Part shown: positions 34,371 to 42,643 of the stretch, one piece after another
Numbering within the stretch: position 1 is the first letter of the stretch
How the letters are laid out: every line of letters begins with the position of its first letter
Assembly (NCBI RefSeq): GCF_000308375.1
Contig: NZ_BAFQ01000042.1
Span: 25,442-89,441, forward strand
DNA length: 64,000 nt
Direction of reading: 5' to 3'
Source of the DNA: Nocardia aobensis NBRC 100429
GTDB taxonomy: Bacteria > Actinomycetota > Actinomycetes > Mycobacteriales > Mycobacteriaceae
Notes under the pieces: model-generated
Told to the model about the DNA's origin: nothing
Seen by the model: the letters and a program-made list of their open reading frames with translations, nothing else
Database searches by the model: none
Position numbers and translations under genes: made by a program

Positions 34371-35735
34371 GTGACCCTCGAACTGGAGCGCCCCGGAACG
34401 GCTGACGCGGAGGTCACGAACCCGGCGTCGGTCACCGCCTCGCGCGTACACGACATCCTGTCCGCCCATATGCTCGCCGACGGTTTCGATCTGGTGCTGG
34501 ACCTGCGCAGATCGCGGGGACGCAACCTGGTCGACGCCCGTGATGGCACCGTCTATCTGGATATGTTCGGCTTCTTCGCGTCTTCGGCGCTGGGGATGAA
34601 CCATCCGGCGCTGGCGGCGAATGCCCGATTTCGCGCCGAACTCACCACGGCCGCACTGAACAAGCCCAGTAACTCCGATGTCTATACGGTCACGATGGCG
34701 CGCTTCGTCGACACCTTCGCGCGCGTCCTCGGCGATCCGGCACTGCCGCACCTGTTCTTCATCGACGGCGGCGCGATGGCGGTCGAGAACGCGCTCAAGG
34801 TCGCCTTCGACTGGAAGAGCCGCCACAACGCGATGCACGGCCGCCCGGCCGACCTCGGCACGAAGGTGCTGCATCTGACCGGTGCCTTTCACGGCCGCTC
34901 CGGCTACACCCTGTCGCTGACCAATACCGACCCGATCAAGACCGAACGATTCCCCGCCTTCGACTGGCCGCGCATCGAGACCCCCTACCTGTGTCCCGGT
35001 GTCGACATCGAGGCCGCCGAGCAGCGTGCGCTGGCGCAGGCCCGGGCGGCGTTCGCCGAGAATCCGTACGACATAGCGTGTTTCATCGCCGAGCCGATCC
35101 AGGGCGAGGGCGGCGACCGGCATATGCGACCGGAATTTCTCCGGCACATGCAGGAGCTCTGCCACGAGCACGACGCGCTGTTCCTCGTCGACGAGGTGCA
35201 GACCGGCGTGGCGATGACCGGCTCGACCTGGGCCTACCAGCAGTTCGGCCTGCGACCCGATGTGGTCGCGTTCGGTAAGAAGACGCAGGTCTGCGGAATC
35301 ATGGCCGGCGGACGCGTCGACGAGGTACCCGACAACGTGTTCGCGGTGAGTTCACGGATCAATTCCACCTGGGGCGGCAACCTCGCCGACATGGTGCGGG
35401 CGCGGCGCATCCTCGAGGTGGTCGAGGCCGAAGACCTGGCCGCCCGCGCGAAGGAACTGGGCGCCCTGTTGCTCGACCGGCTGTGCGCGCTCGCCGACCG
35501 GCACGAGCGGCTGAGCGATCCGCGCGGTCGCGGCCTGATGTGCGCGGTGACGCTGGAGTCCGCCGAACTGCGCGACGCCGTCCTCGCCGATCTGCGGCAG
35601 CGCGAACGGGTACTGTTCCTCGGAACCGGCGAGCGCGGCATCCGGTTCCGTCCGCCGCTGACGGTCACCGCCGAGGAGCTAGAGCGGGCCGTGGATGCCC
35701 TGGATCGCGTCCTCACGGGCATGGCCGATCGGTGA
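34371..35735 (+). CDS. lat: L-lysine 6-transaminase
   Basis: PLP enzyme moving the epsilon-amino group of lysine to 2-oxoglutarate; the product cyclises to piperideine-6-carboxylate for Pcd. About 454 residues, class III aminotransferase: YLDMFGFFASSALGMNHP, AALNKPSNSDVYTV, LTGAFHGRSGYTLSLTNT, CFIAEPIQGEGGDRH, LVDEVQTG, and the PLP lysine in FGKKTQVCG. Closely resembles M. tuberculosis Lat along its length. Known in mycobacteria as strongly induced in stasis. Confidence 0.95.
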   Translation: MTLELERPGTADAEVTNPASVTASRVHDILSAHMLADGFDLVLDLRRSRGRNLVDARDGTVYLDMFGFFASSALGMNHPALAANARFRAELTTAALNKPSNSDVYTVTMARFVDTFARVLGDPALPHLFFIDGGAMAVENALKVAFDWKSRHNAMHGRPADLGTKVLHLTGAFHGRSGYTLSLTNTDPIKTERFPAFDWPRIETPYLCPGVDIEAAEQRALAQARAAFAENPYDIACFIAEPIQGEGGDRHMRPEFLRHMQELCHEHDALFLVDEVQTGVAMTGSTWAYQQFGLRPDVVAFGKKTQVCGIMAGGRVDEVPDNVFAVSSRINSTWGGNLADMVRARRILEVVEAEDLAARAKELGALLLDRLCALADRHERLSDPRGRGLMCAVTLESAELRDAVLADLRQRERVLFLGTGERGIRFRPPLTVTAEELERAVDALDRVLTGMADR

Positions 35736-35819
35736 CGATTCCCGGCTCGCGGGAGCGTGTCCGGACCGTCGTTGTGGCACTTCACCAGCGGTTTTCTGCT
35801 GGCAGGTAGTCAATAAGGG

Positions 35820-35835
35820 TACTGGTCGGTAGCCC
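35820..35835. promoter_or_regulatory. Shared acc-promoter element, accD5 copy
   Basis: TACTGGTCGGTAGCCC, 45 bases before the accD5 ATG. The accA3 leader has the same 16 bases with one change. An imperfect dyad GGG-TAC...GTAGCCC surrounds it. Confidence 0.65.
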
Positions 35836-35867
35836 CCACTGGAATTCCGCCGGACTGCGCCACTGGT

Positions 35868-35873
35868 TACACT
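35868..35873 (+). promoter_or_regulatory. Leaderless -10 box of accD5
   Basis: TACACT seven bases before ATG 35881. Confidence 0.6.
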
Positions 35874-35880
35874 CCGGGGC

Positions 35881-37521
35881 ATGACGAGTGTCCAGAGTCA
35901 GCCTTCGCCGGGTTCGGCGGGCGCCCCCGATATCCACACCACCGCAGGGAAGCTGGCTGATCTGCGCAATCGGCTGGAAGAGGCCCAGCACCCGATGGGT
36001 GAGGGCGCGGTCGAGAAGGTCCACGCCAAGGGCAAGCTGACCGCGCGCGAGCGCATCCTGGCCCTGCTGGACGAGGGTTCGTTCGTGGAGATGGACGCGC
36101 TGGCCCGGCATCGCAGCGTCAACTTCGGCCTGGAGAACAACCGTCCGCTCGGCGACGGCGTGGTCACCGGCTACGGCACCATCGACGGCCGCGACGTCTG
36201 CATCTTCAGCCAGGACTCGACGGTGTTCGGTGGCAGCCTCGGTGAGGTCTACGGCGAGAAGATCGTCAAGGTCATGGACCTCGCGCTCAAGACGGGCCGC
36301 CCGCTGATCGGCATCAACGACGGCGCCGGCGCTCGCATCCAGGAGGGCGTGGTCTCGCTCGGCCTCTACGGCGAGATCTTCCACCGCAACATTCAGGCCT
36401 CCGGCGTGATCCCGCAGATCTCGCTGATCATGGGCGCCGCGGCCGGTGGGCACGTGTACTCCCCGGCGCTGACCGACTTCGTCGTGATGGTCGACCAGTC
36501 CAGCCAGATGTTCATCACCGGCCCGGACGTCATCAAGACCGTCACCGGTGAAGAGGTCACCATGGAGGAGCTGGGCGGCGCCCACACCCACATGGTGAAG
36601 TCCGGTACCGCGCACTACGTCGCCTCCGGCGAGCAGGACGCCCTGGACTGGGTCAAGGACCTGCTGAGCTACCTGCCCAGCAACAACCGCGCCGAGGCTC
36701 CGCGCTTCCCGGCCACCGACCCGATCGCCGGCGCGATCGAGGATTCGCTGACCGAGGAGGACATCGAGCTCGACACCCTGATCCCGGATTCGCCGAACCA
36801 GCCCTACGACATGCACGAGGTCATCCGGCGCCTGGTCGACGACGACGAGTTCTTCGAGGTGCAGGCCGAGCGCGCGATGAACGTCATCGTCGGCTTCGCC
36901 CGCATCGACGGCCGCAGCGTGGGTTTCGTGGCCAACCAGCCCACCCAGTTCGCCGGCTGCCTCGACATCGACGCCTCGGAGAAGGCCGCGCGGTTCGTGC
37001 GCACCTGCGACGCGTTCAACATTCCGATCATCACGCTGGTCGACGTTCCGGGCTTCCTGCCGGGCACCGGCCAGGAGTACAACGGCATCATCCGCCGCGG
37101 TGCGAAGCTGCTCTACGCCTACGGTGAGGCCACTGTGGGCAAAATCACGGTCATCACTCGCAAGGCCTACGGCGGCGCGTACGACGTGATGGGTTCCAAG
37201 CACATGGGCGCCGACGTGAACCTGGCGTGGCCCACCGCCCAGATCGCCGTCATGGGCGCCTCGGGCGCGGTCGGCTTCGTCTACCGCAAGAAGCTGCAGC
37301 AAGCCGCCGCGGAGGGCGCCGATGTCGACGCACTGCGCCTCGAGCTGCAGAACGAGTACGAGGACACGTTGGTCAACCCGTACGTGGCGGCCGAGCGCGG
37401 CTACGTCGACGCGGTGATCCCGCCCTCGCACACCCGCGGCCAGATCGTCGCCGCGCTGCGCTTGCTCGAGCGGAAGATGGTTACTCTTCCGCCGAAGAAG
37501 CACGGCAACATTCCGCTCTGA
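35881..37521 (+). CDS. accD5: Acyl-CoA (propionyl-CoA) carboxylase beta subunit AccD5
   Basis: Carboxyltransferase subunit, 546 residues; moves CO2 from carboxybiotin to propionyl- or acetyl-CoA. Seen: N-half [30 protein letters not shown], and the first oxyanion region [19 protein letters not shown]-half [39 protein letters not shown], and [13 protein letters not shown]. Followed by accE5 and maf as in M. tuberculosis. It works with AccA3 and AccE5, also in this window. Confidence 0.96.
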   Translation: MTSVQSQPSPGSAGAPDIHTTAGKLADLRNRLEEAQHPMGEGAVEKVHAKGKLTARERILALLDEGSFVEMDALARHRSVNFGLENNRPLGDGVVTGYGTIDGRDVCIFSQDSTVFGGSLGEVYGEKIVKVMDLALKTGRPLIGINDGAGARIQEGVVSLGLYGEIFHRNIQASGVIPQISLIMGAAAGGHVYSPALTDFVVMVDQSSQMFITGPDVIKTVTGEEVTMEELGGAHTHMVKSGTAHYVASGEQDALDWVKDLLSYLPSNNRAEAPRFPATDPIAGAIEDSLTEEDIELDTLIPDSPNQPYDMHEVIRRLVDDDEFFEVQAERAMNVIVGFARIDGRSVGFVANQPTQFAGCLDIDASEKAARFVRTCDAFNIPIITLVDVPGFLPGTGQEYNGIIRRGAKLLYAYGEATVGKITVITRKAYGGAYDVMGSKHMGADVNLAWPTAQIAVMGASGAVGFVYRKKLQQAAAEGADVDALRLELQNEYEDTLVNPYVAAERGYVDAVIPPSHTRGQIVAALRLLERKMVTLPPKKHGNIPL

Positions 37522-37725
37522 TCCGACGATATGTGCGGTAGCGGAGGCACACTTTCCGGATGAGTGATGCGTTCGCACCGCGCACGATCGCCGCATCCGG
37601 GCGAAGATGGTAGGAAGAGGCCCTCATTCGATGAGGGCCGCACGAATACCCTTCGCGGCGTGGGCTCGTCCCGCACCGTGAACGCCGGCCCCTCGGGTCG
37701 GCACAGAACAGGAGGAGTTGGCGCT

Positions 37726-38058
37726 GTGACGGCTGTGGCTGACGAAGAGATATTGCGCGCTGCCGAAGTGGATTTGGCGGTCGACGAATTCGGTGACGAC
37801 GACACGAGGCTCGCATCCGTCACCGCTGCCGTCGAGGTCGAGGCCGGTCACGGACCGGTCATCCGCGTCCTGAAGGGTTCGCCCACCGACGAGGACCTCG
37901 CCGCACTGGTCACCGTGTTCGCCGCCGCGAGCGCGAATGCCGGCGCGCCGCAGGACCAGGGCCCGGTGGACAACTGGGGCCGGCCCACCATGATGCACCG
38001 CGGTACCTCGCCGTTCTCCCCGTACGCCTTCCCCTACCTGTCGCACCTCCGCGGCTGA
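37726..38058 (+). CDS. accE5: Acyl-CoA carboxylase epsilon subunit AccE5
   Basis: 110-residue small subunit that stimulates AccA3-AccD5. The conserved core is IRVLKGSPTDEDLAALVTVF; the N-terminal ~40 residues are acidic and variable, and the tail ends SPYAFPYLSHLRG. GTG 37726 has a GGAGGAG site; the frame extends further upstream without homology. Lies between accD5 and maf, one base before the maf start codon. Confidence 0.88.
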   Translation: MTAVADEEILRAAEVDLAVDEFGDDDTRLASVTAAVEVEAGHGPVIRVLKGSPTDEDLAALVTVFAAASANAGAPQDQGPVDNWGRPTMMHRGTSPFSPYAFPYLSHLRG

Positions 38059-38059
38059 C

Positions 38060-38785
38060 GTGACGGGATTCGTTCTCGGTTCCGCCTCGCCCGCGCGCCT
38101 GCAAGTGCTGCGCGCGGCCGGGCTGGATCCGGTGGTGCGAATATCCGAGGTCGACGAGGACGCGGTCGCCGCGGCCCTGCCGCCGGACACTGCGCCCGCC
38201 GGCGTGGTCACCGCCCTCGCCACGGCCAAGGCTCACACCGTGGCCGCCGGCCTGATCGCGGACGCCGCGGCGTCCGGCCACGGCCCGGCCACTCCGGATT
38301 CCTACGGCATCGTCTCCGCGCGGGCTCCGCGCCTGGTGGACGACTGTGTGGTCGTCGGCTGCGACTCGATGCTGCTGGTCGGCGGCGTCCTGCAGGGCAA
38401 GCCCCACACTCCCGACGTCGCGCGCGCCCGCTGGGCCGACATGGCCGGGCGCAGCGCCGATCTGCTGACCGGCCACTGCGTGCTGCGCCTGCGGGACGGC
38501 GCGATCGTCGCCGACGCCCAGGACTGCAGCACCACCACCGTGCATTTCGCCGAACCCGGGCCGGTCGAGCTGGATGCCTACATCGCCACCGGCGAGCCAC
38601 TGCGGGTGGCCGGCGCGTTCACCCTCGACGGAATGGGCGGCTGGTTCGTCGACCGCATCGACGGTGACCCGTCCAGCGTCATCGGGATCGGCCTACCGCT
38701 GCTGCGTCGCCTCCTGGGCGACGTGGGCGTCGGTATTGCGCAGTTGTGGATCGGTGCGCAGCTGCGGGCCGACGCGATTGGCTGA
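38060..38785 (+). CDS. maf: Maf-type nucleoside triphosphate pyrophosphatase
   Basis: House-cleaning enzyme hydrolysing dTTP/UTP-type and modified nucleotides. 241 residues: FVLGSASPARLQVLRAAG signature, VVVGCDSML, GKPHTP, and a C-terminal GIGLPLLRRLLGDVGVGI helix. Longer than E. coli Maf owing to a ~35-residue insert after ALATAKAH. GTG start directly after the accE5 stop. Its last 93 bases are overlapped antisense by the SufR-like regulator. Confidence 0.92.
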   Translation: MTGFVLGSASPARLQVLRAAGLDPVVRISEVDEDAVAAALPPDTAPAGVVTALATAKAHTVAAGLIADAAASGHGPATPDSYGIVSARAPRLVDDCVVVGCDSMLLVGGVLQGKPHTPDVARARWADMAGRSADLLTGHCVLRLRDGAIVADAQDCSTTTVHFAEPGPVELDAYIATGEPLRVAGAFTLDGMGGWFVDRIDGDPSSVIGIGLPLLRRLLGDVGVGIAQLWIGAQLRADAIG

Positions 38786-39484
38786 CGGCGTCGGTAGTCG
38801 CGGCGCCGCCCCCGCCTGATCGGGGATGTGGGCGGGATCCGGCAGCGTGCTCGCCAACGCCTCCAAGTGGATCACGCACAGGTCCGGCCCCACGAACGGG
38901 TGCAGCCGGACGTTCACCGCATCGCGCCCGCCGTTGCGATCCAGTACCTCGCGCATCAGGCCCTGATGCACACCGCAGACCACCTCGGAATGGGTGCGCG
39001 CCAATTCGCGCAGCGGGCACGCGGTCAGGCGGATGTTGAGCTGGTCGCCGTTTTCGGATGCGGGATCGCGCTCGGGGGCGAAACCCAGCTCCGAGCTCAC
39101 CGTCACCGCGACGTCGCGGGCGTCGTCGAGGGAGGCAATGGGCTGCTCGAGCTGTTCGACCTTGGCGCCCCACGCCCGTCCGGCCGTCACGGCCAATTCG
39201 GAACGCCTGCGGGGATCACTGCCGAGCTGATCGGCGAGCACCTGCGCCAGATCCTGATAACCGACCGATCGCTGTACCGCGGTGTATCCGATGCGCGGGC
39301 GGCCGCGGCCCCGGGGCGGCTGCTGGAATTGGCGGACGAGCGATTCCCGGGTGAGAACATCGAGATGAAAACGGACGGTGGTGACGTGCTGTCCGGTGAT
39401 GCGCGCCAGTTCCTGGGCATCGAGAGGCTCGCTGGCGCCGCGTAGGATCGCAAGCAGGCGCCGTCGTGGCCAAGAATCGGACAT
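38693..39484 (-). CDS. SufR-like HTH regulator with cysteine motif
   Basis: 263 residues. N-terminal winged helix (LDAQELARITGQHVTTVRFH, then a GRGRPRIGY wing) followed by a C-terminal domain with ACPLRELARTHSEVVCGVHQ; Cys156, Cys170 and His173 resemble the Fe-S ligand region of SufR/Rv1460-type proteins. ATG 39484 follows GGAGGAGG. Divergent from sseA, with direct repeats between. The final ~31 residues read antisense to maf. Control of sseA in response to redox or Fe-S state is inferred. Confidence 0.78.
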   Translation of the reverse strand: MSDSWPRRRLLAILRGASEPLDAQELARITGQHVTTVRFHLDVLTRESLVRQFQQPPRGRGRPRIGYTAVQRSVGYQDLAQVLADQLGSDPRRRSELAVTAGRAWGAKVEQLEQPIASLDDARDVAVTVSSELGFAPERDPASENGDQLNIRLTACPLRELARTHSEVVCGVHQGLMREVLDRNGGRDAVNVRLHPFVGPDLCVIHLEALASTLPDPAHIPDQAGAAPRLPTPSANRVGPQLRTDPQLRNTDAHVAQEATQQR

Positions 39485-39505
39485 AGCTCACCCCTCCTCC
39501 CATGT

Positions 39506-39536
39506 GACTTTATCGGACGACGCTGCGACTTAATCG
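39506..39536. promoter_or_regulatory. Direct repeat GACTT(T/A)ATCG between regulator and sseA
   Basis: GACTTTATCG at 39506-39515 and GACTTAATCG at 39527-39536, 21 bases apart start to start, i.e. two helical turns. Probable operator for the divergent regulator. Confidence 0.5.
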
Positions 39537-39642
39537 CGCTTCATCCGATTCGTGATGTGAAACCGCCGGCGCGCATTGTTCGCACCTACGATCGGTACTG
39601 CCCAGCCGACCATCGCCTACCACGTGTGAAGGATCTTCCACC

Positions 39643-40572
39643 GTGCCCGTCGCTCCGGACTCTCATCCATCCTTCGGCTCTCATGCATATCCACAACGAT
39701 TGGTAACCACCGAGTGGCTGTCGGCAAACATCGGTACGCGTGGCCTCGCGATCGTCGAGTCCAACGAGGACATCCTGCTCTATGACATCGGCCATGTGCC
39801 AGGGGCGGTCAAGATCGACTGGCGGGCCGAGCTTACCGATCCGCTCACCCGCGACGTGATCGACGGCGCCCGTTTCGCCCAACTCATGCGCGCCAAGGGC
39901 ATCGCCCGTGACGATACGGTCGTCGTCTACGGAGACAAGGCCAACGGCACCGCCGCCGCCACCGCCTGGGTCTTCGGCCTGTTCGGACATCCCGATGTGC
40001 GGCTGCTCGACGGCGGCCGGGAGGCGTGGATCTCCGAGGCCCGCGACACCACCTTCGAGGTGCCCGACGTCGGGCTGGAAGAGTATCCGGTCGTCGAGCG
40101 CGACGACCGGGGCGGCCGGGCCTTCCTCGAGGACGTGCGCGGCTACCTGACTCGCGGCGGATCGGGCATCGGACTGGTCGACGTGCGCGCGGTGGGTGAG
40201 TACACCGGCGACGACGACCGCATCCTCGACCGCCCGGAGGAACAGTCGTTGCGCGCCGGGCACATTCCGACCGCGATCAACATCCCGTGGACCGCGGCCG
40301 TGGGCGGCGACGGCCGATTCCGCGGCCGTGCGGAGCTCGAACAGATCTACGCGCCGCTGCTCGGCGCCGAGGACACCATCGTCTATTGCCGCATCGGCGA
40401 ACATTCGGCACACACCTGGTTCGTGCTGACCTCGCTGCTGGGAGTGGCGAATGTGCGCAATTACGACGGCTCCTGGACCGAGTGGAGCAATGCCGTGCGC
40501 ACGCCGATCGTCAAGGGAAGTGAACCGGGTTCGGCTCCGGCCGCCGTGTCGGCGGCGGCACAGTCGGTCTAA
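39643..40572 (+). CDS. sseA: Thiosulfate sulfurtransferase (rhodanese) SseA
   Basis: 309 residues with two rhodanese domains. The N-terminal one is inactive (VVVYGDKANGTAAATAW, Asp in place of the nucleophile). The C-terminal one carries the persulfide Cys in TIVYCRIGEHSAHTWF. Also seen: YDIGHVPGAVKIDW and LRAGHIPTAINIPW. GTG with AAGGA upstream. In M. tuberculosis a SufE-like gene follows, as I recall; here accA3 follows directly after 121 bases. Confidence 0.93.
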   Translation: MPVAPDSHPSFGSHAYPQRLVTTEWLSANIGTRGLAIVESNEDILLYDIGHVPGAVKIDWRAELTDPLTRDVIDGARFAQLMRAKGIARDDTVVVYGDKANGTAAATAWVFGLFGHPDVRLLDGGREAWISEARDTTFEVPDVGLEEYPVVERDDRGGRAFLEDVRGYLTRGGSGIGLVDVRAVGEYTGDDDRILDRPEEQSLRAGHIPTAINIPWTAAVGGDGRFRGRAELEQIYAPLLGAEDTIVYCRIGEHSAHTWFVLTSLLGVANVRNYDGSWTEWSNAVRTPIVKGSEPGSAPAAVSAAAQSV

Positions 40573-40601
40573 GGTGTTGTTCACGTCACGGGGGTCCGGG
40601 C

Positions 40602-40617
40602 TACTGTTCGGTAGCCC
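40602..40617. promoter_or_regulatory. Shared acc-promoter element, accA3 copy
   Basis: TACTGTTCGGTAGCCC, one base different from the element before accD5. Here it sits in a perfect dyad GGGCTAC-N6-GTAGCCC (40598-40617), 76 bases before the accA3 GTG. Confidence 0.68.
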
Positions 40618-40693
40618 TAGCCGTGTTCGGCGTCTGTTGGCACACTGCCTACACTCACCCGAGACGTAAGTTGTCCACAGCACAGGAGGCTCA

Positions 40694-42496
40694 GTGCCCA
40701 GCCATGCCAGCGCGCAGATCACGAAGGTCCTGATCGCCAATCGGGGCGAGATCGCGGTGCGTGTGATCCGGGCCGCCAAGGATGCCGGTATCGCCAGTGT
40801 CGCCGTGTACGCGGAACCGGACGCGGACGCGCCGTTCGTCAAATTGGCCGATGAGGCATTCGCGCTCGGAGGGCAGACCTCGGCCGAGTCGTACCTGGTC
40901 TTCGACAAGATTCTCGACGCGGCGCGCAAATCCGGCGCCGACGCGATCCACCCCGGTTACGGCTTCCTGTCCGAGAACGCGGACTTCGCCCAGGCCGTCC
41001 TGGACGCCGGGCTGATCTGGATCGGCCCCTCGCCGCAGTCGATTCGCGATCTGGGCGACAAGGTCACCGCCCGCCACATCGCCGAGCGCGCGCAGGCCCC
41101 GATGGCCGCGGGCACCAAGGATCCGGTGAAGGACGCGAACGAGGTCGTCGAGTTCGCCGAGCAGTACGGCGTCCCGGTGGCCATCAAGGCCGCCTTCGGT
41201 GGTGGTGGCCGCGGCATGAAGGTCGCCCACACCATCGAGGAGATCCCGGAGCTGTTCGACTCCGCCACCCGCGAGGCGACCGCCGCCTTCGGCCGCGGCG
41301 AGTGCTTCGTCGAGCAGTACCTCGACAAGGCCCGCCACGTCGAGGCCCAGGTGCTGGCCGACAAGCACGGCAACGTCATCGTCGCCGGCACCCGCGACTG
41401 CTCGCTGCAGCGCCGGTTCCAGAAGCTGGTCGAGGAGGCGCCCGCGCCGTTCCTGTCCGACGAGGTCCGCGCCAAGATCCACGAGTCCGCCAAGCGGATC
41501 TGCAAGGAGGCCGGCTACTACGGCGCCGGCACCGTGGAGTACCTGGTGCAGGGCGAGACCGTGTCGTTCCTCGAGGTCAACACCCGCCTGCAGGTCGAGC
41601 ACCCGGTCACCGAGGAGACCTCCGGTCTGGACCTGGTGCGCTGGCAGTTCCGCATCGCCAACGGCGAGGAGCTGACCATCACCGAGGACCCGACCCCGCG
41701 CGGCCACTCGATCGAATTCCGCATCAACGGTGAGGACGCCGGTCGCGGATTCCTGCCCGCACCGGGCCCGGTCACCGTCTACAAGGAGCCGTCCGGCCCC
41801 GGCGTGCGCGTCGATTCCGGCGTGGTCGCCGGCAGCGTCATCGGCGGACAGTTCGACTCCATGCTGGCCAAGCTGATCGTCACCGGTGAGAACCGCACCC
41901 AGGCGCTGGAGCGGGCCGCGCGTGCGCTGGCCGAATACGAGATCGAGGGCCTGGCGACGGTGCTGCCGTTCGACCGCCACATCGTGACCAACCCCGCCTT
42001 CGTCGGTGACGGCACCAAGTTCGACGTCTACACCAAGTGGATCGAGAACGAGTGGGAAAACACCATCGAGCCCTACACCGGTGGCCAGCCCATCGAGGAC
42101 GAGGAGGAGGGTGCGCGCCAGACGGTGGTCGTCGAGGTCGGCGGCCGTCGCCTCGAGGTGTCGCTGCCGGGCCAGTTCAGCGTGGGCGCGGGTGTGGCCG
42201 CCGCCGGTAACAACGGCGCGGGCGTGATCCGCAAGAAGCCCAAGCCGCGCAAGCGTGGCGGCGCGGGCGCCTCGGCCGCCTCCGGCGACGCGGTGACCGC
42301 GCCGATGCAGGGCACCGTCGTGAAGGTGGCCGTCGAAGAGGGCCAGTCGGTCGAGGCGGGCGATCTGATCGCCGTGCTCGAGGCCATGAAGATGGAGAAC
42401 CCGGTCAACGCGCACAAGTCCGGTGTGGTCACCGGCCTGGCCGTCGAGGCCGGCGCCGCCATCACCCAGGGCACCGTGCTCGCCGAAATCAAGTAG
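40694..42496 (+). CDS. accA3: Acyl-CoA carboxylase alpha subunit AccA3 (biotin carboxylase + carrier)
   Basis: 600 residues. Biotin carboxylase part (1-~450): [32 protein letters not shown], the ATP-grasp [30 protein letters not shown], and [15 protein letters not shown]. An alpha-linker domain follows, then a biotinyl carrier domain with AMKMENPV (Lys566 is the biotinylated residue). Shared alpha subunit for the AccD-type carboxyltransferases; BirA, which biotinylates it, is 3.3 kb downstream. GTG with GGAGG. Terminator follows. Confidence 0.96.
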   Translation: MPSHASAQITKVLIANRGEIAVRVIRAAKDAGIASVAVYAEPDADAPFVKLADEAFALGGQTSAESYLVFDKILDAARKSGADAIHPGYGFLSENADFAQAVLDAGLIWIGPSPQSIRDLGDKVTARHIAERAQAPMAAGTKDPVKDANEVVEFAEQYGVPVAIKAAFGGGGRGMKVAHTIEEIPELFDSATREATAAFGRGECFVEQYLDKARHVEAQVLADKHGNVIVAGTRDCSLQRRFQKLVEEAPAPFLSDEVRAKIHESAKRICKEAGYYGAGTVEYLVQGETVSFLEVNTRLQVEHPVTEETSGLDLVRWQFRIANGEELTITEDPTPRGHSIEFRINGEDAGRGFLPAPGPVTVYKEPSGPGVRVDSGVVAGSVIGGQFDSMLAKLIVTGENRTQALERAARALAEYEIEGLATVLPFDRHIVTNPAFVGDGTKFDVYTKWIENEWENTIEPYTGGQPIEDEEEGARQTVVVEVGGRRLEVSLPGQFSVGAGVAAAGNNGAGVIRKKPKPRKRGGAGASAASGDAVTAPMQGTVVKVAVEEGQSVEAGDLIAVLEAMKMENPVNAHKSGVVTGLAVEAGAAITQGTVLAEIK

Positions 42497-42509
42497 TACC
42501 AACAGTTTT

Positions 42510-42550
42510 CGTCGAAGGCCCCGCTCCGATTCGGAGCGGGGCCTTCGACG
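42510..42550. terminator. Bidirectional 20-bp perfect hairpin
   Basis: CGTCGAAGGCCCCGCTCCGA, one T, then its exact complement; 13 bases after accA3 and facing the kinase gene on the other strand. TTT follows on the + strand and TTTT on the - strand. Confidence 0.85.
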
Positions 42551-42643
42551 TTTCGGCCGTGACGTGTGGCAGCCCTGTGCCGGTCGGCGTGTATCCCGGC
42601 GGGCAGGCGGCGACGGCTCGCCGGCGGCCGACGCGGGACGGGG

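Noticed and set aside
35782..37596. 604-codon reverse frame opposite accD5
   Set aside because: Valine/aspartate/arginine-rich shadow of a highly conserved gene.
40691..42502. 603-codon reverse frame opposite accA3
   Set aside because: Mirrors the whole accA3 frame; no domain or ribosome site.
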